19,814 nucleotides of DNA from an uncultured bacterium (GTDB taxonomy: Bacteria; Planctomycetota; UBA1135; GCA-002686595): the NCBI GenBank assembly GCA_913058555.1, contig CAJXRJ010000040.1, forward strand, positions 1-19,814, in the 5' to 3' direction. Shown here piece after piece: positions 15,044-19,814 of the stretch. Made by a program: the position numbers and the translations under genes. Below the pieces are notes generated by a model. That model was given only the letters and a program-made list of their open reading frames with translations. It was not told the DNA's origin and made no database searches. The number at the start of each line of letters is the position of its first letter. Positions within the stretch are counted from its first letter, which is position 1.

Positions 15044-15414
15044 CCCGGAGTCATCGCCGCCTCCGCCAGTTCGCCCTGGTGCGCGGCCGCGCCGACTCGC
15101 CCCTTGCTCCCGTGGATGGATCCATCGCGGGGAGCGGGGCGGCTCGATGCTGCGAAGGGCTGGCCCCAAGCATGGGTGCTGACTCGGCGTGCACCGGTGT
15201 TCGGGCAAGGTAAGGCGAGACGGCACGAAGATCGTTGGGTCAACGCCAGCAGCGCGACCCCGCCGTCTACCGCCGGGGTCTATGGCGCGCCAGCGAGCGC
15301 AGGCGTCGAGTGCTTCAACTGAGGACAGCGAGTGCAAGCTCCGCAAAATGCTCCGGGGCCGCCCGGGCACGCCTATGCTGGACTCGCTGCTTCACCCTTT
15401 GACCGCGTCTCCCC
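15044..15414. other. Intergenic region of 371 bp
   Basis: No convincing gene was found on either strand. The short frames have no signal, domain or good start. An inverted repeat GACCCCG/CGGGGTC with an 11-nt loop (15256-15280) could form a hairpin but has no T-run. TATGCT (15374-15379) and ACTCGCTGCTTC (15382-15393) near the right edge look like the promoter region of the DUF1501 operon. Confidence 0.5.
15374..15379 (+). promoter_or_regulatory. Candidate -10 element TATGCT of the DUF1501 operon
   Basis: TATGCT is 41 bp before the ATG at 15415. The downstream word ACTCGCTGCTTC is identical to the one before the gene at 13304, at nearly the same distance from the start codon (21 versus 19 nt). 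The -35 region is not recognisable. Confidence 0.4.
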
Positions 15415-16704
15415 ATGATCAGTCCACGCCCCAACCGGCGCGAGGCAATGGGGGTCGGCCTCCTTGCCGGCCTCGGCTTCGCTGACCTGCTCGCGCTCCG
15501 CGCCCATGCCCAGGAAACCCCGGCGGGGCGGCCCGTTCGCGCCAAGGGTGTCCTGCATGTTCATTTGCCTGGTGGGCTGGCGCACCAGGAGACATTCGAC
15601 CCGAAGCCATACGCGCCGGCGGCTTACCGGGGATCGGTCAGGGCGATCGGCACGAGCGTCGATGGGCTTCAGTTCTCGCGTCATCTGCCGCGCCTCGCGA
15701 AGGTCGCCCACGAACTCTGCGTCGTGCGGTCCATGACCCACCGCGACGCTGCCCATGAACGCGGGGCGCACTCGATGCTGACGGGGTATGCACCGAGCCA
15801 GGCGTTGGTGTACCCCAGCATGGGCAGTGTTGTTGCCCAGCAGCTCGGCGGCCAACGTTCGCTCCCGCCCTATGTTTGCGTGCCCAACTCGCCCGACGCG
15901 TTCGCGGGGAACGGTTACCTCTCCACGAGCTTCGCGCCCTTCGCGCTGGGCTCCGATCCGGCCCGTCGAGGATACGGCGTGCGCGACCTCGCGGCACCGA
16001 AGGATGTCGACGGGGCCCGTGACGCGCGCCGTCGCCAGCTCCGCGAGATTGTTGACGCGCACTTCGCCGATGAAGCACGCGGCGCAGATGGGCCCGCTGC
16101 GATGTCAGCGTTCTACGAGCGCGCCTACGAACTGCTCGATTCGCCGGACGCGCGCGCGGCGTTCGATATCACGGCGGAACCCAAGAAGCTGCGCGACCGC
16201 TATGGGCGTAGCGCCGCGGGGCAGCGCCTCTTGCTCGCCCGGCGGCTCGTGGCCGCCGGCGCCCGCTACGTCACCGTCGGGATCGGTGGATGGGATCACC
16301 ATCAGCGAATCGACAGGAGCCTCCGCCGCGGCATGCCGCCCGTGGACCAGGCGCTCGCCGCGCTGCTTCGGGATATGCGCGCGAGCGGCCTTCTGGATGA
16401 GACCCTCGTGCTCGTGACGACGGAGTTCGGCCGCACCCCCAAGATCAACCCCGATGGCGGACGCGACCATTGGCCAGGGGCGTTTTCGATCGTGCTTGCC
16501 GGTGCGGGCGTTAAGGCCGGCCACGTGTACGGCCGAACGGATTCGACGGCGGCCGCGGTGGAAGAGGACCCCGTGCGACCCGAGGACCTCGCCCGCACGG
16601 TCTTCACGCTCCTTGGTATCGATCCGGACACCGTGCTCCCTGCGGGCAATCGTCCCGTGCGGCTCGTGAAAGGCGGCCGCTTCCTCGAAGGGCTCCTCGC
16701 GTGA
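15415..16704 (+). CDS. DUF1501 family protein with Tat-like signal
   Basis: This 429-residue protein belongs to PF07394, an alkaline-phosphatase/sulfatase-like fold abundant in Planctomycetota. The N-terminus has paired arginines and a hydrophobic stretch (NRREAMGVGLLAGLGFADL, ending AHAQ), consistent with Tat export. Conserved DUF1501 segments are HLPGGLAHQETFDPKP (50-65), RSMTHRDAAHERGAHSMLTG (105-124), GGWDHH (291-296), TEFGRTP (336-342) and GRDHWP (349-354). The His and Asp residues in these are likely metal ligands. The stop overlaps the start of the next gene as GTGA, so the pair is one operon. DUF1501 genes commonly sit beside DUF1549/DUF1553 cytochrome-type proteins. A role in breaking down sulfated or phosphorylated polymers has been suggested for such pairs but is not established. 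There is no Shine-Dalgarno. Confidence 0.93.
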   Translation: MISPRPNRREAMGVGLLAGLGFADLLALRAHAQETPAGRPVRAKGVLHVHLPGGLAHQETFDPKPYAPAAYRGSVRAIGTSVDGLQFSRHLPRLAKVAHELCVVRSMTHRDAAHERGAHSMLTGYAPSQALVYPSMGSVVAQQLGGQRSLPPYVCVPNSPDAFAGNGYLSTSFAPFALGSDPARRGYGVRDLAAPKDVDGARDARRRQLREIVDAHFADEARGADGPAAMSAFYERAYELLDSPDARAAFDITAEPKKLRDRYGRSAAGQRLLLARRLVAAGARYVTVGIGGWDHHQRIDRSLRRGMPPVDQALAALLRDMRASGLLDETLVLVTTEFGRTPKINPDGGRDHWPGAFSIVLAGAGVKAGHVYGRTDSTAAAVEEDPVRPEDLARTVFTLLGIDPDTVLPAGNRPVRLVKGGRFLEGLLA

Positions 16705-19700
16705 GGTCGTCCGGTCATTGGCAGCCCCTTCGCGACCTCCTCCCGTTCGGAGCGCGGATCCTGATCGGCTTCTTGCTTTGCGCGCTTGGCGCGGCCCAGT
16801 CCGTGAGGCTCGAATCCCTCAAACCCCCGGGTGCCCAGCGCGGGACGGCCGTTGCCATCGAGCTGAGGGGCAAGGCCTTCGCTGGAGCAGAGGCGCTCGT
16901 CTTCGACCACCCGGGACTCTCGGCCAGCGAGATCGAGTCCCCAAAAGCGGGCCGCATCCGCGCGCGGCTCATGGTGGCGCCTGACGCGCCGCTGGGTCCG
17001 TACACCGTGCGAGTGCGCACGCGCAGGGGCCTCTCGAACGCGCTCATGTTCCATGTGGGCGCGCTGGCGACCGTCGACGAGGTCGAGCCCAATGGCGCTC
17101 GGACTTCCGCGCAGGCGCTGGCGCTTGGCGTCACGGTGCACGGCACGATCACCAGCGAGGACGAGGATCTCTTCGCGTTCAAAGCTCCGCCTGGGACGCC
17201 GGTGCGTGCTGTTGTGGAGGCCCTTCGCCTGGGATGCCGCAACTTCGATCCGCTCGTCGAGGTCCTCGACGCCGAGGGGACAACCCTCGCCCGCAACGAT
17301 GACTCGAGCCTGGCGCGCCGCGACTCCATCGTGGAAGCCGTGGTGCCCGCGGATGGCCTGTGTTTTGTGCGCTTGCGGGATGCCGCGCGCGGCGGCGCGC
17401 GGGATGCGCGCTACCGTCTGCACGTGGACGCGGGCGCGCAGCCGCGGGTTGCCGGTGACCTGGCGGTTGCATCCCTCGAGCCCGGCACCGCCCTGTCCCC
17501 ACGGATGCTGCTCGGGGAGGGACGGCTGCTGGGGTCGGCGACGCCGCGGGTACACGGGCTCAGCGGCACGGCAGGCTGGGCGCCGCGGGGCACGGCTTTG
17601 TGGTGGCCGGAGGCGAGCCTGGCGCCGCTCGTGCTGCGGGTCTCGTCCCAGCCTGCGTCGCGCGAGGTCGAGCCGAACGACAGCCGCAAGGATGCGACCA
17701 CCCTGCCCTCACCTGGCAAGGGCGGCGTCGCCGTGGAGGGGGTCCTGGGCACGCCTGGCGACGTGGATACCTTCCAGTTGGAGCTGGCCGCGGGCCAGGC
17801 GGTCGACGTCGCCATTTGGGCGCGGCGCCTGCGCTCGCCGCTCGATGCGACCCTCGTCGTGCGCGGTCCCGACGGGCGCCGTGCGCGCGCCGACGACGCA
17901 GAGGGCCTCGATCCGGTGACGCGCTTCACCTCCAAGGAGGCCGGGATGGTCACGATCACGGTGGGTGACTACCTGGAGCGCGGGGGCCTCACCTTCGTCT
18001 ATCGCCTGGAGGTCACACCCGTCGCGCCGTGGGTCGATGTCTCGCTGGCCGGTGAGGCCAGGGAGTTCAGTGTCGCGCGCGGCCGGCGCACCTACGTGCC
18101 CTTCGCTCTGGAGCGCACCGACCTGAAGGGCGCGCTCTCCCTTGAGCTGCGCGGCCTGCCCGAGGGGGTCGCGGCGGGCGGGCTCGGGGCTCCGATTCGC
18201 GGCAGCCAGGTCATCGCGTTGCTCGAAGCGCACGCGGACGCTCCGCTCGGCCACGCCAACGTCGAGGCCCATGCGACGGTCGCGGGAGCCAATGCGGGCA
18301 CACGTGGGTCGCTGCGGAACGAGCTAGTGGTCGTGCCCGGCAGAAACAACACTGTCCTACAGGCGCACGTCCAGGAGCGTCTGCCCATCGCCGTCACCGA
18401 ATCGACACCCTTCGACGTGGCGATTCACGTGCCGGGGGCGCCCTTGGTGCGTTCGGGCAAGCTAGACGTCGTCGTGTCGCTCGAGCGCGCCGAGGGCTTT
18501 GGGGCCCCGGTGGTCGTCGGCCTCGCGGGCCTCCCCGCAGGGGTCCGTGTCCCCGGCTCGCAGCGACTCGAAGGCGATGCCGTCGAGGCGACGTTCACGC
18601 TCGAGGCGGCCGGTGACGCGGGGATCGGCGAGGCGCAGGTGCTGGCATGGGCAGAGTCGCCGCTGGACGGCGTCGGAGTCCGCATCGCCAGTGACTTCGC
18701 GCCGCTCACCGTCGGGCAGCCGATCCTTGCGCTGAAGGCGCGGGGCGCGGTGGTGGAACGTGGGGCCGAGGGTGAGCTGACCGTCTCCTTCACCCGCTCG
18801 GAAAGCGCGCCGGATGGGGCGCTGGAAATCGCGTTGGTCGGCCTTCCCCACGACGTCGGCAGCGCAGCACGCACGCTTCCCGAAGGCGAGACGGAGCTGG
18901 CCTTCCCGCTGCGTGTGGGCCCCAAGGCGCCTATCGGGCGGCACCGGGGCCTGGGGCTTGAGGCGCGCGTCCCGGTGGCCGACGGCGTCGTGGTCCAGGC
19001 CCTGTCAGGCCTCGAGCTGAGGGTGCAGCGCAAGGCGCCCACGGCCGTGACCTCCGGGGCACCGACCAAAGCGTCGGCGTCCATGCTGGAGCGGCTGCGA
19101 GCGGAGCATGCTGCGCGCGTTTCCACCGAACGGGCGCCGGCAGAGGTCATTCCAAAGCCCGACCAAGAGCCTCAGACGGATCCGAAAGGGGAACCAACCA
19201 AGGAGGTGGCGCCCACACAGGCTCCGGCGAAGGCGCCCGGTGCCTCCCCGCCGAAGGGAGGGCTGCCCGCGGACGCGTCGGACACGCCGTCGAAGAAGGC
19301 GTCACCGCCGAAGGGGTCGGATTCCGAGTCGAGCCTTGCCGCGGCCAGCCCGCGTGCGCGGCTCGCGGCCCGTGTGGTGGGCGATGACAGCGAGCCGCCA
19401 GTGCCCTCGTTCCTGAATGACGTGCTGCCGGTCTTGACCGCCCGCGGCTGCAACGCTGGAGCCTGCCATGGTTCCTCGCAAGGGCAGGACGGCTTCCACC
19501 TATCCCTCTTTGGGTACGACGCCGAGGGGGATCATGCGCGGCTCCTCTCGGAGCGCTTCGGGCGCCGGCTGGACCTTGCGTTCCCTTCCGAGAGCCTCCT
19601 GCTCACGAAGGCAACGGCATCGGTGCCCCATACGGGTGGTGCCGTTCTCGCGGCCGGCGATGAGGACTACAACGCGCTTTTGAACTGGGTCCGCGCGGGC

Positions 19701-19814
19701 GCGCCGAACGACGCTGCGACAGCACCGAAGGTCGTCTCGCTCTCGCTGAAGCCCGATCGATTCGTGCTCGCTCCGGGCGAAGGCGCTGCGCTACGCGTCG
19801 AAGCGCGTTACTCC
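16701..19814 (+). CDS. Large PPC/Ig-domain protein with cytochrome-like domain, start of a DUF1549/DUF1553-type protein (3' end outside the window)
   Basis: The frame is open from a GTG at 16701 to the window end, 1038 codons with no stop. A signal peptide (about 1-33, core ILIGFLLCALGAAQS) precedes an IPT/Ig-like domain (about 34-122). Two PPC-like domains follow, at 126-232 (DEVEPN, then DEDLFAFKAPPG) and 321-450 (REVEPNDS, then DVDTFQLELAAG). After these come several Ig-like units (about 455-785) and a Lys/Pro/Ser-rich linker (about 800-890). Residues 904-1000 resemble the cytochrome-type domain that precedes DUF1549/DUF1553: FLNDVLPVLTARGCNAGACH with Cys917, Cys922 and His923, then GFHLSLFGYD. 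The last residues (SLKPDRFVLAPGEGAAL) look like the next Ig-like domain. DUF1549 and DUF1553 are expected beyond the window. The start overlaps the DUF1501 stop by 4 bp. A periplasmic or surface location is likely. Confidence 0.88.
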   Translation, partial: MRSSGHWQPLRDLLPFGARILIGFLLCALGAAQSVRLESLKPPGAQRGTAVAIELRGKAFAGAEALVFDHPGLSASEIESPKAGRIRARLMVAPDAPLGPYTVRVRTRRGLSNALMFHVGALATVDEVEPNGARTSAQALALGVTVHGTITSEDEDLFAFKAPPGTPVRAVVEALRLGCRNFDPLVEVLDAEGTTLARNDDSSLARRDSIVEAVVPADGLCFVRLRDAARGGARDARYRLHVDAGAQPRVAGDLAVASLEPGTALSPRMLLGEGRLLGSATPRVHGLSGTAGWAPRGTALWWPEASLAPLVLRVSSQPASREVEPNDSRKDATTLPSPGKGGVAVEGVLGTPGDVDTFQLELAAGQAVDVAIWARRLRSPLDATLVVRGPDGRRARADDAEGLDPVTRFTSKEAGMVTITVGDYLERGGLTFVYRLEVTPVAPWVDVSLAGEAREFSVARGRRTYVPFALERTDLKGALSLELRGLPEGVAAGGLGAPIRGSQVIALLEAHADAPLGHANVEAHATVAGANAGTRGSLRNELVVVPGRNNTVLQAHVQERLPIAVTESTPFDVAIHVPGAPLVRSGKLDVVVSLERAEGFGAPVVVGLAGLPAGVRVPGSQRLEGDAVEATFTLEAAGDAGIGEAQVLAWAESPLDGVGVRIASDFAPLTVGQPILALKARGAVVERGAEGELTVSFTRSESAPDGALEIALVGLPHDVGSAARTLPEGETELAFPLRVGPKAPIGRHRGLGLEARVPVADGVVVQALSGLELRVQRKAPTAVTSGAPTKASASMLERLRAEHAARVSTERAPAEVIPKPDQEPQTDPKGEPTKEVAPTQAPAKAPGASPPKGGLPADASDTPSKKASPPKGSDSESSLAAASPRARLAARVVGDDSEPPVPSFLNDVLPVLTARGCNAGACHGSSQGQDGFHLSLFGYDAEGDHARLLSERFGRRLDLAFPSESLLLTKATASVPHTGGAVLAAGDEDYNALLNWVRAGAPNDAATAPKVVSLSLKPDRFVLAPGEGAALRVEARYS

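Noticed and set aside
15115..15126. 12-bp palindrome GATGGATCCATC
   Set aside because: Several 12-bp palindromes are expected by chance in 20 kb, and it has no special position relative to a gene or promoter.
15256..15280. Hairpin GACCCCG/CGGGGTC as terminator of the beta-helix gene
   Set aside because: It is more than 200 bp past the stop and has no T-run, so it is noted only within the intergenic entry.
16302..17555. A 417-codon minus-strand frame across the DUF1501/PPC junction
   Set aside because: It spans two clear plus-strand genes that overlap by GTGA, and its composition (Arg-rich) is typical of shadow frames.
17053..17919. A 288-codon plus-strand frame inside the large PPC gene
   Set aside because: It is out of frame with the PPC domains (EVEPN motifs) and its translation is Arg/Ser/Trp-rich with no fold signal.

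Overview
The window looks like chromosomal DNA from a GC-rich member of the Planctomycetota, probably a marine or aquatic lineage outside the best-studied genera. The evidence is a DUF1501 gene translationally coupled to a large PPC/cytochrome-type protein that begins like the DUF1549/DUF1553 family, secreted proteins that share a C-terminal domain I associate with this phylum, an ECF sigma factor carrying a huge extracytoplasmic extension, and a PadR/permease-prefix (HAAS-like) pair. No tRNA, rRNA, CRISPR array, insertion sequence or phage gene was seen.

Layout. Positions 52-2759 (minus): a VIT/VWA surface protein ending in a GlyGly-CTERM sorting signal, overlapping by 4 bp a rhombosortase-type rhomboid protease that probably processes it. 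Positions 3102-4250 (plus): a secreted propeller-like protein with the shared C-terminal domain. Positions 4308-5348 (minus): a UMP-CMP/adenylate kinase of eukaryotic appearance, preceded by an extra N-terminal domain of algal appearance, a candidate for gene transfer from a eukaryote. Positions 5540-6362 (minus): a decayed FG-GAP-type secreted protein with a shortened copy of the shared C-terminal domain. Positions 6363-8648 (minus): a PstS-like phosphate-binding lipoprotein gene, interrupted by a one-base frameshift, coupled to a Porin_5-type outer-membrane porin.

Positions 9143-11689 (plus): an ECF sigma factor fused to a membrane segment and about 630 residues of extracytoplasmic domains. 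Positions 11797-12150: a small BamE/SmpA-like lipoprotein. Positions 12241-13097: a PadR regulator overlapping a two-helix HAAS-type membrane protein, with two CCTAG-N5-CTAGG-like inverted repeats around the promoter. Positions 13304-15043: a secreted parallel beta-helix protein with the shared C-terminal domain. Positions 15415-19814: a DUF1501 protein coupled to a very large PPC/Ig/cytochrome protein that runs off the end of the window with no stop.

Most of the genes concern the cell envelope: surface proteins and their processing, porin-linked solute capture, membrane-tethered transcription control and secreted degradative or adhesive proteins. Two kinds of gene start are visible. Some genes have a clear Shine-Dalgarno (VIT/VWA, kinase, porin, pstS, HAAS). 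Others have none, and instead a TANGCT- or TAAGAT-like hexamer 40-65 bp upstream and a C-rich stretch directly before the ATG.
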